The notes under the pieces were generated by a model. The model searched no databases and was not told the origin of the DNA. It saw only the letters and a list, made by a program, of their open reading frames with translations. A stretch of DNA of 64,000 nt from Synanceia verrucosa (Eukaryota > Chordata > Actinopteri > Perciformes > Synanceiidae). Shown here one piece after another: positions 1-11,061 of this stretch (positions are counted from its first letter, which is position 1; every line of letters begins with the position of its first letter). Made by a program: the position numbers and the translations under genes. The DNA lies in contig CM056554.1 in assembly GCA_029721515.1 (NCBI GenBank), positions 23,809,488-23,873,487 on the forward strand, read 5' to 3'.

Positions 1-1329
1 GTTGTATTCTGACAATTTGACAACCATCAACCTGTCAGGATATACCACTGTCCTATCCCAAGTGTCAGCACATGTCAACGCTCCAGAGAAGCAACACAAA
101 TCACATTTGCTTCCTGGGTTTGTCACATCCTGGCTACTGTGCATCGATGAACCCATGTCACACACGATGGCCTGCAAACAGACTAAATATTTTGGACTGG
201 GGACAAGGCTGAATTGGTGCCTGGTACCTCACCTCAACATGTTTTGCAAACAGTTTACTCAGGGAACTCCTGTTGAAGCTGAACTGTATTTCTATCCTTT
301 GTTGTTTTTGAAAATGCAAACACTACCATTGTCACTTAAAGCACACAGCATACCCTACAGCATAGTACAAATGGTTACGTCCTGAGTGGTCCAACTGGGT
401 GTCTTTCACCTCCAGTGACAACAAAACCAAGAGTTACAAACTAAAACACCAGTCATTTGTTTTCAAACACATAAATTATCAAACCTATTGCCAGAAATGT
501 GCAATGTGCATATTGATGTACAGTAATCTAAATTGTGCCAGAGTTTTGGAAGCCTCTGCCTGAGCCAGTAGTAAAATATTTGTTGTCCAAATACAGTATA
601 GATTCAACACATTGATGGCAATTAAAATGAATATTTGTCACCATGCTTAAAGGGCCAGAAAACTAAATGAAAAGAAGAAAATGAGAAAAGTTCAAATATA
701 ATCTAAAATTTATGTTTGGATCATTTGCAAACACTGGAGCACATGGGAGCTATATTTTGAGTAGTGTCATTATTATATATCAGTGGGTCCTGCAGGCCTA
801 AATTCTAGTCAAAGATATTCCTCAATAATTATATTTATACAGCATGTTTCTCTCTGTGTGCTCTATACCCATACAGAAAAGAAACAGAAAAACTTATTAA
901 AACAAATTATACTGAAATGAACTTTAATTTATGAATAGCATATGATTTACTCTTGAAATAGGCCCCTTTTACATTTTTTTTCATACAAGATAATAAAAAG
1001 AAGTATAAGGATATTGTATGTATCATTACTGTCATATACTCCTCTGATAAATACCCAAATCATACAAGTTTCATTTTGTTTAAATTTACCAAGGATCTTA
1101 TATCCGGATTCAATGTTTTTTTTTTTTATGCTTTACATCCAAGTTTCATACAGAGGAGATACAAATTTCCTATCTATACCTATTGTATCTATATCTTTTC
1201 CGTATGGGTGGTGAGTACAGTTTACTCCATATATGTCTACATTATATTTCTCCTTTCCCCATGTGCACATATTCAAATATTTACAAATAATAAACATGCT
1301 TTTCTCATTCCAAATCACAAGGTGTCCCA
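1..1329. other. AT-rich intergenic DNA, no gene recognised
   Basis: I see no recognisable gene or transposon here. A frame open from position 2 to 385 (127 codons) has no domain, signal or composition that I recognise and is probably chance. The rest is AT-rich with scattered stops. Confidence 0.5.
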
Positions 1330-1645
1330 ATGTAAGCTCAGTTTATCAGATCCCACAATCCCCTTTGCTTCTTGTTTACAGCTTACATCGGCAGCTCTCA
1401 GGACTCCCAGGGGGCTCGCGTTGCAACAAGCCACTGCGTTGCATGTAAACACTGGCCCGGCTTGACTGTGTTTACCCCACAACTGTTTTAGGTTATCATT
1501 GTGTCCCCGACACCAGCCACTCAAGCAGATATCAAGGCTGATAGCAGACTGGACGATGACACGCTGAACAATGGCAGGGAGGAGGGAGGGGCATACAGTG
1601 GCATAAGGTCGTTCTGGTGGTCGAAGTTGGTCATAAATCAAGCTA
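1330..1645. promoter_or_regulatory. candidate conserved noncoding (enhancer-like) block
   Basis: This block is less AT-rich than its surroundings and matches none of the repeat families that recur in the window. It holds three forkhead-type motifs within about 105 bases: TGTTTAC at 1373-1379, GTAAACA at 1445-1451 and TGTTTAC at 1469-1475. A GATA-like TTATCAGA (about 1342) and a CTTTG core lie just upstream. The minus strand has a 108-codon open frame (1315-1641) with no recognisable domain. Clustered motifs in non-repetitive sequence are typical of distal enhancers, but short motifs occur by chance, so this is only a candidate. Confidence 0.28.
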
Positions 1646-1908
1646 AAGTGGAAAGAATCTTTGACAGTGCTTAGTATCTATCATGCCATACAGCCTGGTA
1701 TCTGGATATGTGCTCCATAAAAATATTCAGATCATAGATTGTTAAGAATTAGACATAGTCATCCTGAAACCCCCCCATCGGCAATGTATCCCACGGCAGT
1801 AAAGCCTCAGGTTTACAAGTTTTTGGCGATCACACTAATGTGTTTTTAGGAACCAGACACATGAGGGTGGAGTTGAACATTTACCATAAACCAGGGTATG
1901 CTTTAGGG

Positions 1909-2757
1909 CGGCCATCCTTAACCTGTGGTACACATACCACCTGTGGTACTTGAGCTGCTGGTGGGGGAATCTCAATGTTTTAGAAAATGAAATAAAATCA
2001 ATTGTAAAACATGTTGTACATTAATACTATCAAAATACTATTACGAATGAAAATAAGCTAGAGATAATTGAAATTGTGGTTTAAAGTAATTTATTTTGGA
2101 GGGTTCTAGATTGAGAAAAAAAAACCTTGAATGAATTTCTGACGGATATTAATCCCTGTTGCATGTACACAATTAGCTAATGTTATAAGTGTTATAAATG
2201 TTATAATGTTAAAAGTGGCTCAAAACTGGAGGCTGACAAAAAGTTACAAAATAACAAAAAAAATCACTTGACTAAACAAAGACTTGTAACTCCAAATTGC
2301 TGACTGTGGCACATTACAAACAAAAGACGCTTCAAAAAGAAAGATATCTAAATCTGAACTACCACTTAACTAAGCAAACAAAAGATGATTCACAAGGAAG
2401 GAAATGCAAACTACTGACTAACAAACCCTGAACCTAAATAATTGCTCACCACTAGCTGAAAATCACAGTCTATGAGGAAACAAAACCAATATTTAAACAT
2501 GAGGAAATGGGAAACAGTTGGAAAAAATCAGGGGCAGAGCAGATGATCAACCAGACAAGGGAAACAGGGGGCAGGAAGTGACGTGGCTGAAATGACAGGA
2601 GAGACAGTTACCTTCAAAATAAAACAGGATGTGACAATAATTCAGGTAACTTGACATGACCTGACAATCCTGCTTGAACTGTGCAGAGCTGAATAGACTG
2701 TGTTTTAACAGTGGTCATATGATGGTACTGTCTCAGGTGGTACTAAAAAGTCCACTG
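1909..2757. mobile_element. non-autonomous hAT-type element with 8-bp target duplication
   Basis: The left end reads CGGCCATCCTTAACCTGTGG; the right end, read inward, starts CAGTGGAC, resembling the CAGTGGTT...AACCTG ends of a known vertebrate hAT group. Flanking octamers are CTTTAGGG (1901-1908) and CTTTAGGA (2758-2765), seven of eight identical, as expected for hAT insertion. No transposase frame is present. A fragment of an LTR family lies inside (about 2512-2640), so either the LTR inserted later or the element carries it. The ends are decayed, suggesting age. Confidence 0.5.
2512..2640 (-). repeat. LTR-family fragment (Gypsy-like LTR)
   Basis: Read on the minus strand, this matches the region at about 43920-44015 in order and spacing: a GTAA.TGTCTCTCCT block, then CACTTCCTGCC, CCTGTTTCCC, GTCTGGTTGAT and CTGCCCCTGA. 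The plus-strand copy lies in what looks like a solo LTR (43835-45260). No coding sequence is present. Confidence 0.45.
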
Positions 2758-3090
2758 CTTTAGGACATTGTCATGTCCTGTCATTCTTTTTCAGATTTTG
2801 TTCATTTGAAAACTCTTGCGAGAGAAAGAGTTTTTCAGGTTTTTAACAGGTTTTTATGGCAAACACTGGGGGGCGGATCTACTGAGATCCCAATTTGCAT
2901 GTACTAAGATAAGATAAGATAAGATAGAACTTTATTCATCTCCAAGGAAATTCTTTTACTACGTTTCATATTTTGCAGCATGGTGAGTGTGGAGAGATGA
3001 AAGCACAAAATGAAATTCGACCCTATGTAAGCTATGAACATGAACTAGTTCATTTTCATATGTGTGAGCTGAACTTTGAGCTTGTTATTT
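2758..3090. other. no gene; AAGAT-tailed retroposon 3' end at 2907-2960
   Basis: Four to five AAGAT units (from about 2905) run into GAACTTTATTCATC and then a GGAAATTCTTTT motif. This resembles the 3' tail common to fish LINEs and SINEs (ACTTTATTGATCCC...GGAAATT). Nothing else is recognisable. Confidence 0.35.
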
Positions 3091-3500
3091 GTAACTCTTT
3101 GAGTGCCAGCCGTTTTTAAAACATAAAGTGCATTGTGCCAGCGTTTTTTCCCCATTTTGAGTCATATTTCTAGACCCACAGAATACTTTTTACTATGACT
3201 CTGAAAACACTGAATAGCTCAAATGAAAGCTGAGACTCTCTATTTCATCATTAAAAAAGTTTTTTTTTTTTTTTTTTTTTACCTTGTTCTGTTGTTGTTT
3301 TATCAGAGGTAGAGGCCACTTTCACCAAAATCACCAATTTTTGTCCAGAATCTGTTTTAATCTCTATCGTGATCTGCTTTGATCTCTGTGGCGTATACCA
3401 TCTCTTTATGTCCCGACTACAAATCCCAGAAGCCCCAAAATTACTGGCAGGCTGCGGGAGACCGTGATCAGCGACCCGCTGCAGAAAAAACACTTGACAG
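3091..3500 (+). mobile_element. TTAA-type MITE, copy 1 (3' truncated)
   Basis: It starts GTAACTCTTTGAGTGCCA and follows the family order seen in about nine copies here: GTGCCAGC, GAGTCATATTTCTAGACCCA, CTGAAAACAC, TTTCATCAT, a poly-T tract, ACCTTGTTC, TTTTATCAGAGGTAGAG, GCGTATAC, CTACAAATCCCAGAAGCCCC and finally AAAAAACACTT. The copy then diverges, so its right TTAA end is missing. It has no protein of its own. Full copies end TGGCACTCAAAGAGTTAA, the inverted form of the left end. Confidence 0.55.
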
Positions 3501-3800
3501 GAACAGCACTGCCCAGAATGCTACGACAGATTCCCTCCCTCAGCTGTTCCTGAGCCTGCTGCCAAAGAATTTGTACCCATTCTACCACTTAACGCCCTAA
3601 TGGATGACCTCTGTGTTCCTGAAGCCAAGCGGCCACAGGTGGTACACTGGACTCATACCTTACTGTTGACCTGCCATCTCTGGGTGAGATGCACCATTGA
3701 CATGAAGCAATGTTTCTGGTGATCATTGATGGTGGACAGATTCGCTCAAAGGTGACTCACTTTATGACAAGAGATAGTGAGGTATGGTTGAGAACCTCCT
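3501..3800. other. unassigned spacer between two MITE copies
   Basis: About 300 bases between two copies of one MITE family. Short frames exist but nothing is recognised. Confidence 0.4.
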
Positions 3801-4036
3801 TTAACTCATTGAGTGCCAGCCCTTTTTTTAAAACAGAAAGTGACTTATGCCATTTTGAGTCATTTTTCATGGTGCACAAAATATTTTGTACTATGCCTCT
3901 GAAAACACAGAATAGCTCAAATGAAAGATGATACTCTATTTCATCATGGAAAAAAAGTTTGTTTTTACCTTGTTCCATTCTTGTTTTATCAGAGGTAGAG
4001 GTTCACCAAAATCCATCCCTTTTGCTCTCTCTTCTT
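3801..4036 (+). mobile_element. TTAA-type MITE, copy 2 (3' truncated)
   Basis: It begins TTAACTCATTGAGTGCCAGC and matches the left half of the family (ATGCCTCTGAAAACACAGAATAGCTC is split across the consensus in the usual order, then TTTCATCATGG and TTTTATCAGAGGTAGAG). Similarity fades after about 4036 at the TTTTGCTCTCT block. Confidence 0.5.
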
Positions 4037-4871
4037 ATATTATTCTATTGTTTGTATTTTTAGCTAGAATATATAACTTTCCTTCTCTTTGGAGCCACAG
4101 TTTAGGATTCTTTTGTGGTCAAAGAACTTGACACGACTGTTTTCCACCAGCGAATTAACACTCACTTGCCCTGAACATAACACATATGCTTGACTGACAA
4201 ACCTGTATGGAGTAAAAATGAACTTTTCATGAAACCTTGCCACATGACGTTTCCCACTCCAACGCTCCAAATATTTGGCCACCCACCAAAACGCCATTAC
4301 AAAGCAGTGTAAACAATGTGTCATTTTCATGCCTTTTGATCACTGAGCTATTGAACTATAGAGTGAACCTCCTGAGGTTTTGTGAGTGAGGGTATGAGGC
4401 ACAGAGGTGATGCTCTGGTGTAATAATGAGCTCAGGGTTTTCCCTCTCCTCCTTTTCTCTCTTTTATGATTGAGGTTTTGAAAAAGAATAATAAAACAAC
4501 TGTCAGCTAATTGGCAATAGGAGTGCACGATGGAGAAAGAAAGAAATAAACTACAAAGCGACTGTATGAGGGAAATGTAGAAAGCTACACACACACTCAC
4601 ACACACACACACACAGTCTCATTTTAAAGGCATTCTGCAACAGGAGAGTTGCAGAACAATCCCTCACCAACTACTTTTATGCTCTCATTTTTCAATTTTT
4701 CATTCCTTTTTTGCATAACACAGAGAGCTACTAAATTCTACAGTAATTCTCCTTCTGAAGAAGAAGTCTACTTTGAGCTATGGCAGTCCATAGCTGACTG
4801 TTTTAACCTCGACCTGATTCCAACAGCAGCTACCAATAATCTTTATATTTTTTGTGATTAAGGCTGAAACA
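4037..4871. other. no gene recognised; short CA microsatellite
   Basis: AT-rich sequence with no transposon ends or long frames that I recognise. A short CA tract runs from about 4588 to 4614. It ends at the TA target of the Tc1-A element. Confidence 0.45.
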
Positions 4872-4873
4872 TA

Positions 4874-6096
4874 CACTATGTTGCCAAAAGTATTCGCTCA
4901 CCCATCCAAATAATCAGAATCAGGTGTTCCAATCACTTCCATGGCCACAGGTGTATAAAATCAAGCACCTAGGCATGCAGACCGCTTTCACAAACATTTG
5001 TGAAAGAATGGGTCGCTCTGAGGAGCTCAGTGAATTCCAGTGTGGAACTGTGATAGGATGCCACCTGTGCAACAAATCCAGGCGTGAAATTTCCTCGCTC
5101 CTAAATATTCCACAGTCAACTGTCAGCTGTATTATAAGAACGTGGAAGTGTTTGGGAACGACAGCAACTCAGCCACGTGGTAGACCACGTAAACTGATGG
5201 AGCGAGGTCAGTGGATGCTGAGGCGCATAGTGTGAAGAGGTCACCAACTTTCTGCAGAGTCAATCGCTACAGACCTCCAAACTTCATGTGGCCTTCAGAT
5301 TGGCTCAAGAACAGTGTGCAGAGAGCTTCATGGAATGGGTTTCCATGGCTGAGCAGCTGCATCCAAGCCATACATCACCAAGTGCAATGCAAAGCGTCGG
5401 AGTGGTGCAGTGGTGTAAAGCACGCCGCCACTGGACTCTAGAGCAGTGGAGACGTGTTCTCTGGAGTAACGAATCACGTTTCTCCATCTGGCAAGCTGAT
5501 GGACGAGTCTGGGTTTGGCAGTTGCCAGGAGAATGATACTTGTCGGACTGCATTGTGCCAAGTGTAAAGTTTGGTGGAGGGGGGATTATGGTGTGGGGTT
5601 GTTTTTCAGGGGCTGGGCTTGGCCCCTTAGTTCCAGTGAAAGGAACTCTGAATGCTTCAACATACCAAGACATTTTGGGCAATTCCATGCTCCCAACTTT
5701 GTGGGAACAGTCTGGAGCTGGCCCCTTCCTCTTCCAACATGACTGTGCACCAGTGCACAAAGCAAGGTCCATAAAGACATGGATGGTGTGGATGAACTTG
5801 AGTGGCCTGCACAGAGTCCTGACCTCAACCCGATAGAACACCTTTGGGATGAATTAGAGCATAGACTGAGAGCCAGGCCTACTCATCCAACACCAGTGTG
5901 TGACCTCACAAATACGCTTCTGGAAGGATGGTCAAAAATTCCCATAAACACACTCCTAAACCTTGTAGACAGCCTTCCCAGAAGAGTTGAAGCTGTTATG
6001 GCTGCAAAGGGTGGACCAACGTCCCATTAGGAATGGGATGTTACTTAAATTCATATGTGTCAAGGCAGGTGAACGAATACTTTTGGCAATATAGTG
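4874..6096 (+). mobile_element. Tc1/mariner element, family Tc1-A, full length
   Basis: The ends are inverted: the left starts CACTATGTTGCCAAAAGTAT and the right finishes ATACTTTTGGCAATATAGTG. Both are flanked by TA (4872-4873 and 6097-6098), the Tc1/mariner target duplication. The length, 1223 bases, fits one transposase gene plus short ends. Three more copies of the family are in the window (26463-27358, 57977-58557, 60694-61553). The gene inside is broken, so the copy could move only if transposase came from elsewhere. Confidence 0.9.
5008..6030 (+). pseudogene. Tc1-type transposase, broken (family A copy 1)
   Basis: This was a DDE transposase that cuts and pastes Tc1 elements at TA sites. 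The start was chosen at the ATG of MGRSEELSEFQ, where the copies begin to share a frame. An N-terminal helix-turn-helix region (ISSLLNIPQSTVSCIIRTW) is readable to 5235. After a stop or frameshift, LEQWRRVLWSNESRFSIW appears in another frame (5288-5536). FLFQHDCAPVHKA lies in 5540-5836 and SPDLNPIEHLWDELEHRL in 5779-6030. The first catalytic aspartate is changed to Asn (WSNES, against WSDES in the copy at 26463-27358); the second Asp and the Glu remain. Frameshifts and the lost Asp make it inactive. Confidence 0.85.
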
Positions 6097-6790
6097 TATG
6101 AAAGATGAGATTTGCAGCAGCACACAGGTCAAACAGACACACTCAGGTAAAGTTTTGCTCGCAGAAATTAGACCCTATTTGACCTCTGGTGCTGCCTGAA
6201 TTATTTGCGGCAGCTGCTCATCTATGATGACAATCAGAGAATCAGCTGTTGGTCTTTCAAAGAGGGGAAGCTCATTGTCGGCTTACATCATTTAAACAAA
6301 TTCGATAAAACAATCTGAAACGACTTTGCTTGCAAAATCTGCAATGGGACTTAGGTGAGCTGTCAAATGACGTTGTAGATCTCAACATACCTCAAAATGG
6401 GATTCAGCCTTTCGACTGATCCTCCAATCATCACGCGGAAGCTCAGTGTCCGAGCCAGCCAAGGCCATTCACCACCAGAGATGCTGAGTGTCCAGGGGGC
6501 AGGACAAAATCGTGGCATTTATTCAATGACCATCGAGTTTCGAGGGAATGAAAAAAACTGTTCCATGCAGTCCCATTGAAGTGCATGGATGCTCAGCTTC
6601 TACGGGCAAAAAAACAGTGCTACAGGAATATATGAGAAGTTAACAACATTGATTCAGTCGACTTGTGATTTGCAAGGCAACGAACCCCGAACTGCTCTGG
6701 GCGCCTGTGTTGTGCAACTGAACTATTCCACCAGAGTGTAAATTGTAATTTCCCTCACTGAGGGATTAGTAAAAAAATTCTTCTTCTTTT
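6097..6790. other. no gene; retroposon-tail-like sequence near the end
   Basis: Nothing is recognised in the first 600 bases. At about 6744-6785, AATTTCCCTCACTGAGGGAT followed by a TTCTTCTTC run resembles the 3' tail of fish LINEs. A 60-codon frame at 6397-6579 has no recognisable content. Confidence 0.35.
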
Positions 6791-6965
6791 TCATTGTCAC
6801 GTTCTAGAAACCAGCTTGAGATGATCTGAGCTTTGTGACATGGAGCATTATCCTGCAGGAAGTAGCCATCAGAAGATGGTCCACTGTGGTCATAAAGGGA
6901 TGGACATGGTCGGTAACAATACTCAGGTAGGCTGCAGTGTTTAAACCATGCTCAGTTGGTATGTA
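6791..6965 (-). pseudogene. fragment of a third Tc1-like transposase
   Basis: On the minus strand this reads GYFLQDNAPCHKAQIIS then WFLERD. It is the block around the second catalytic aspartate of Tc1-like transposases (LQDNAPCH). The sequence differs from families A and B, so it is a separate lineage. Only about 55 codons remain, with no terminal repeats nearby. The DLNPTEHHWG fragment at 26070 may come from a similar element. Confidence 0.6.
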
Positions 6966-7068
6966 ATCTTCTATTGTCCAATTTTGGTGAGCCCATGCAA
7001 ATTATTTCACTCACATATCCACGACGCATGATTAAAAAAAAAGTTGTTCAGGAACTCACTGTTTTAAA

Positions 7069-7265
7069 CATACCCTCGACCTGATCCTGACCTATGGCAT
7101 TGAAGTTGAATACTTATCAGTTCACCAACACAACTCTTTCCTTTCAGATCATTATTTGTTAACTTTTTAAGTTTTACTTCTGGATTACACTCCATCAGGT
7201 AAAACCATGTACACTAGATGTTTATCTGATAGTGCTGTAGCCAACTTTAAAGATATAGTGAATGA
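7069..7265 (+). pseudogene. LINE endonuclease fragment (L2-like)
   Basis: The frame reads HTLDLILTYGIEVE, then FLSDHYLLTF. The LDL.L..G and SDH motifs are the C-terminal signature of the APE-type endonuclease that nicks target DNA for non-LTR retrotransposons; His of SDH is a catalytic residue. The style matches L2-like fish LINEs such as the larger relic at 31445-34440, which lacks this part. The surrounding ORF is lost. Confidence 0.55.
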
Positions 7266-7331
7266 GTGAATGTCAAAATGGTTATTTGTTCATTACCATG
7301 TCACATTTTCACATCTAACTATGACTATGTA

Positions 7332-7821
7332 CAGACTTTGGCCTGAAGTGACCCAAATCCGATTTTTTCACCCCTATGCGACCTGTATCTGATCTTTTAA
7401 TTACAGTCTGAACGACACAAATCCGAATTTTTCAATTGCGACCCAGGCCACTTGGATATGTGGTCCTAAAACCGATACATATCTGATCTTTTGAGATGCA
7501 ACTTCGAACGAGTCTGAACGAGTGAGTCTGAATGGCCAGGTTCCATTCATCCGACCTATACGTCATCAACAAATGTCACTATTCTGCGCTGAAGTAGTTA
7601 GAAGCGGGGAGAAGTGTCCATGTTTACTTCCTTAAACACTGAGCATGCTTGCTGCGTGTGACGTCGTTGTGTCCTCCAATGCACATGCGGGACACTTTGG
7701 GGTGTTTAAAGTTCACACTGGAGATCACATACAAGTCGCATTTAATTGGAAATGTGAACGACCTCGCGAAAAAATCTGATTTCACAAAAAATGTGAATTG
7801 AGCATTAAGCCCTGCAGTCTG
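7332..7821. mobile_element. hAT-like MITE (CAGACT ends)
   Basis: The left end is CAGACTTTGGCCTGAAGTG; the right end read inward is CAGACTGCAGGGCTTAATG, an imperfect inverted pair. The interior (GTGACCCAAATCCGATTTTT, CACTTGGATATGTGGTCC, CGTCACTATTCTGCGC) recurs at 62602-62876, confirming a dispersed family. There is no protein. I could not find a clear 8-bp duplication. Confidence 0.5.
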
Positions 7822-8100
7822 AAGTCTGTGGAGTTTGCATGTTCTCCCCGTGTTTGCGTGGGTTCTCTCTGGGTACTCCAGCTTCCTCCCACCATCCAAA
7901 AACATGCATGGGGATTAGGATAACTGACTAATTTAAACTGACTGTAGGTGTGAATGTGAGTGTGAGTGGTTGTCTCTATGTGTCCTATGATGAACTGGAG
8001 ACCCTTTCACCCTAAGACAGCTTGGATAGGCTCCAGCCCCCCACGAGGATAAGTGAGTATGTGAGGATAAGAGGTAGAAAATGGATGAAAGGGTGGATGT
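7822..8100 (+). mobile_element. tRNA-like SINE, 5'-truncated copy
   Basis: It starts inside the family at TGTGGAGTTTGCATGTTCTC, directly after the MITE end. It continues through GTGTTTGCGTGGGTTCTC, CTTCCTCCCACCATCC, ACATGCATGGGGATTAGG and GTAGGTGTGAATGTGAGTG to CAGCCCCCCACGAGGATAAG and ends in a degraded ATGGATGAAAGGGTGGATG tail. The tRNA-like head is missing, as is common for 5'-truncated retroposons. Confidence 0.7.
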
Positions 8101-9358
8101 CCTTGACATAGGGTGCCAAATACACACAAACAATGGTATTACACTCCCATTAGACTAATGGAAGACACTCTGTATATCTGGCTTTATTATGGCTGTATGC
8201 ATGCATGCACCTGGGTTTGTGTGTAATATAATGAGCCCTCACTCAGCCTCAGGTCTGCTCACTCACTGTAAAAGCATACAGAGACACACTGACTAACTCA
8301 CTGATAAACTACCAGAGCTAGGCCTAAATGTCAATAAAGTCAAATAATGACTAAAATGTAATTTTCATTCTATCAGTGTCTTTATTTATTATGACCGATA
8401 TGGAACTCCTTGAGTACAGATGGAACTTTGTGCAAATAATCTCTTAAGATAGCAATACTAATACTTATTTTGTGTGAAGTCGCAAGATATGGGGGACAAA
8501 ATGTATTTTGTTGCCAAAGGTGCCCCATGAAGAATCTGTGGCTTCATTATCACAGTGGAGATCATCTGTTGCTCTGGAAGATCAATCACTCTTCCATCAC
8601 TCTTTGCTGTTCATTGTTTTTTTTTTTATTTCTGTAATTTGTCTATGCTGCTGTGTCAGGAAAATGTCTCCCAATGGGGGATAAATTAAAAAAAAACTTT
8701 TCTATTCTATATAAAATTATGAAGCACACACATGTGATTATTGTCTATTTTGGCACAGATATGGATCAGAATGCATTTGATGGAACAATATATTTATAGG
8801 AGTCCTGTCAAAATTTGGATTCTTCTGATCTAACGTGTTTAACAGGATAAATCCCACTGAAGCTTGTGTGGCCTGCCCTCGATAAAATTCATCAATGAGC
8901 AAAAGTGTGAAGTAACAGAGCTAGAGGAGAGAAAAAAAGGAATTAGAGCAGATTTACAAACGTACAGCTCTGGCTTCAGGTGCAACAGTGAGCTTTTTTT
9001 ATAGTAGCATACTGTATAACAGTGAGCAGTGATAAAAGTGCACTAGTGAAGTAAACTAAGGCAGAGAAATGCTGCTGAAGATTACATGCACTTGATTAAA
9101 TTTTTTGCTTTTGTCATTTTTTTCCCTCAGTCTGCTTAACATTCAGCATCATACAGTTTTGAAGAACTCGCTATTTCTCTATTTATCCTGGTGACACGTG
9201 ACAAACAAGAGCGGGCCAATAAAAAAAGGAATTGTGGGATTCAGAGAGCTCCAATCAACATTCAAATGTTTTTAGAAAAAGAGAGCTAGTGTAAAGTTGG
9301 CTGAGCCTCATAATAGCGCCTCAAGGATACACTGGCTTTGTTTGCATTGTTTTGTTGA

Positions 9359-9359
<1 letters not shown>
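8101..9359. other. no gene recognised
   Basis: AT-rich DNA without long frames or recurrent families, apart from a possible LINE-tail scrap near 8650-8700 (AATGGGGGATAAATTAAA). Confidence 0.4.
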
Positions 9360-9401
<42 letters not shown>

Positions 9402-9500
9402 ATGAAATAACTGGGGGGAATGTTAGTGTCATTCCATTGTGTAACAAGGATATGAATTCTAGTCTGAAAATGTGTGTGTGTGTGTTTGTGTGTGTGCATG
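9360..9500. repeat. TG microsatellites
   Basis: A TG run of about 40 bases at 9361-9400 and a second interrupted run at about 9471-9497. The open frames across them on both strands (His-Thr or Val-Cys repeats) are artefacts of the repeat. Confidence 0.9.
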
Positions 9501-9962
9501 CTCTTGTAAGTGCATGCACTCTTGCTTTGGAATACACAGAACAGTAATGTATCAGTAGAGAAAGGCAAACAGACCAGCCAATAACACAAGCACATGTTTC
9601 TAAATATTACTGCATATGTTAAGAGATATTGTCCTGATGACAGTGGTTACTACACTACCAGACCTGCTGCTGTGGTTCGGGCTTGTGTCTGCTTGGACAG
9701 AAAGTATGGAGATTTATGTATGGTCATGCCTGACTTCTGGACTTTAGACTCCATTGACTTAGACACAGTGGTGGATGATGTTGCTTGATGAAAAGTCAGT
9801 GGATTATCAAACCAGCTTCATTGAGCGTATTCCATACATACATGAAGTTCACCTCTGCAGTGGGCTGCCTACAGAAAAGGCACTCAAGGAGCAACGTCAA
9901 GGACACAATGACTTGTAGTCAGTAGAAGAGGGGGATTGAACCCACAACCCTGGGGTTGAAAG
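9501..9962. repeat. spacer ending in a composite fish repeat fragment (9841-9960)
   Basis: From about 9841 to 9960 there is GTGGGCTGCC, GGCACTCAAGGAGCAACGTC, AAGGACACAATGAC and GGGGATTGAACCCACAACCC. This matches a common fish repeat, and related blocks appear at 25199-25395 and 60614-60660. The preceding 300 bases hold nothing recognisable. Confidence 0.35.
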
Positions 9963-10860
9963 CAGGCCCGTCACAACCGGGCAGGCAAACTAGGCAATTG
10001 CCTAGGGCCCCCAGCTGAAAGGGGCCCCCCGAAAACGACTGGTTATATATTCAGTACAACGACAACAACAACAGCAACGACAACTTTGTGAGCGTGGTAG
10101 GGCCTCCCTAAATTCTGTAGTGCAATGACATTGTAATCAAACCCCCCTCTATAGTTTGACAGCAGCAGCCAAGTCAATTGTTTGAGTGGCTATCAAAAAG
10201 TTCCATCATGAAGTGAAATTACCCCAGAAGTGAGGCAGAAGTGAAAGAAGAGAAAGGAAGAGGAAGAGAAAAAAAACAAGACACCGGTTAGTGAGAATTT
10301 ACACAATCATGAATACTTATGTTAGTAAGGGTATAATTTGCTGGGTAATAGTGGGTTGCATATAGCTAGCAGGTACTAACAGTACTAACAATAACAGTAA
10401 ATGTTTTCATGCATGAACAGGCTGACAACTTGCATGAACTGGCTACAAATTCTAATATGTGCCATATAAATAGGACAAAGCATGCCAGATTCTCCCAGAT
10501 TGAGTGTCTTTCTCCAAGGTGCTTTCAAGATGATGTTTCTGACTTCATTGATGACGAAGGTAGAGTGAAATTCTTTTATCTACCTGTTAATAGTGCCTTC
10601 TTTCAGTAGACTAGATATGATCAAATGGCCTTACATATTTCATGTTTTGTCTTAGTTGTATGTATTCACACTCATTGCTCATTCCAGTCTCTTCTGGACA
10701 TTTCAGACATTCAAATATGGGGCCTGTGCTAATGTGTATGTATTAAGTGTTCAGTTGTTGCAGTATGTGTTATATAAATATATTATTATTGCAGCAGAGC
10801 CATCTACTTCATCTCAAGTTCATGAGAACAAAAAGGAAAAAGACTTAAGAGTTAATTAAG
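9963..10860 (+). mobile_element. probable hAT 5' half with N-terminal exon remnants
   Basis: The left end CAGGCCCGTCACAACCGGGC is followed by AGGCAATTGCCTAGGGCCCC, the style of fish hAT ends. A basic, lysine-rich stretch (EEKGRGREKKQDTG, about 10233-10282) precedes a splice-donor-like GTTAGTGAG. A splice-acceptor-like TTATTATTGCAG near 10795 precedes AEPSTSSQVHENKKEK. That order (basic exon, then Ser-rich exon) recalls the N-termini of ZMYM1-like hAT transposases. The catalytic part and right end were not found, so this is tentative. Confidence 0.33.
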
Positions 10861-10972
10861 CGGACATGGATAGAATGGAGACAACACTGAATACTTATTG
10901 CTATTTACATATTGCTTACACTTATATAATGCTGGATATTTCAGTCTCAATTAATCGGTCCATAACTTTATA

Positions 10973-10983
10973 CATATATATAT

Positions 10984-11056
<73 letters not shown>
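10973..11056. repeat. TA microsatellite
   Basis: An almost pure TA run of about 80 bases, ending exactly where a Tc1-B element begins. A shorter TA/TAGA/CA run follows the element at 12617-12657, so the transposon lies within the microsatellite. Confidence 0.9.

Positions 11057-11061
<5 letters not shown>

Noticed and set aside
2..385. 127-codon open frame at the window start
   Set aside because: No recognisable domain, signal or splice context; amino-acid make-up looks like chance.
5305..5841. 178-codon minus-strand frame
   Set aside because: Antisense shadow of the Tc1-A transposase; similar shadows occur at 11532-12092 and 50780-51340.
9286..9595. Frames rich in His-Thr or Val-Cys repeats
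   Set aside because: They are translations of the TG microsatellite.
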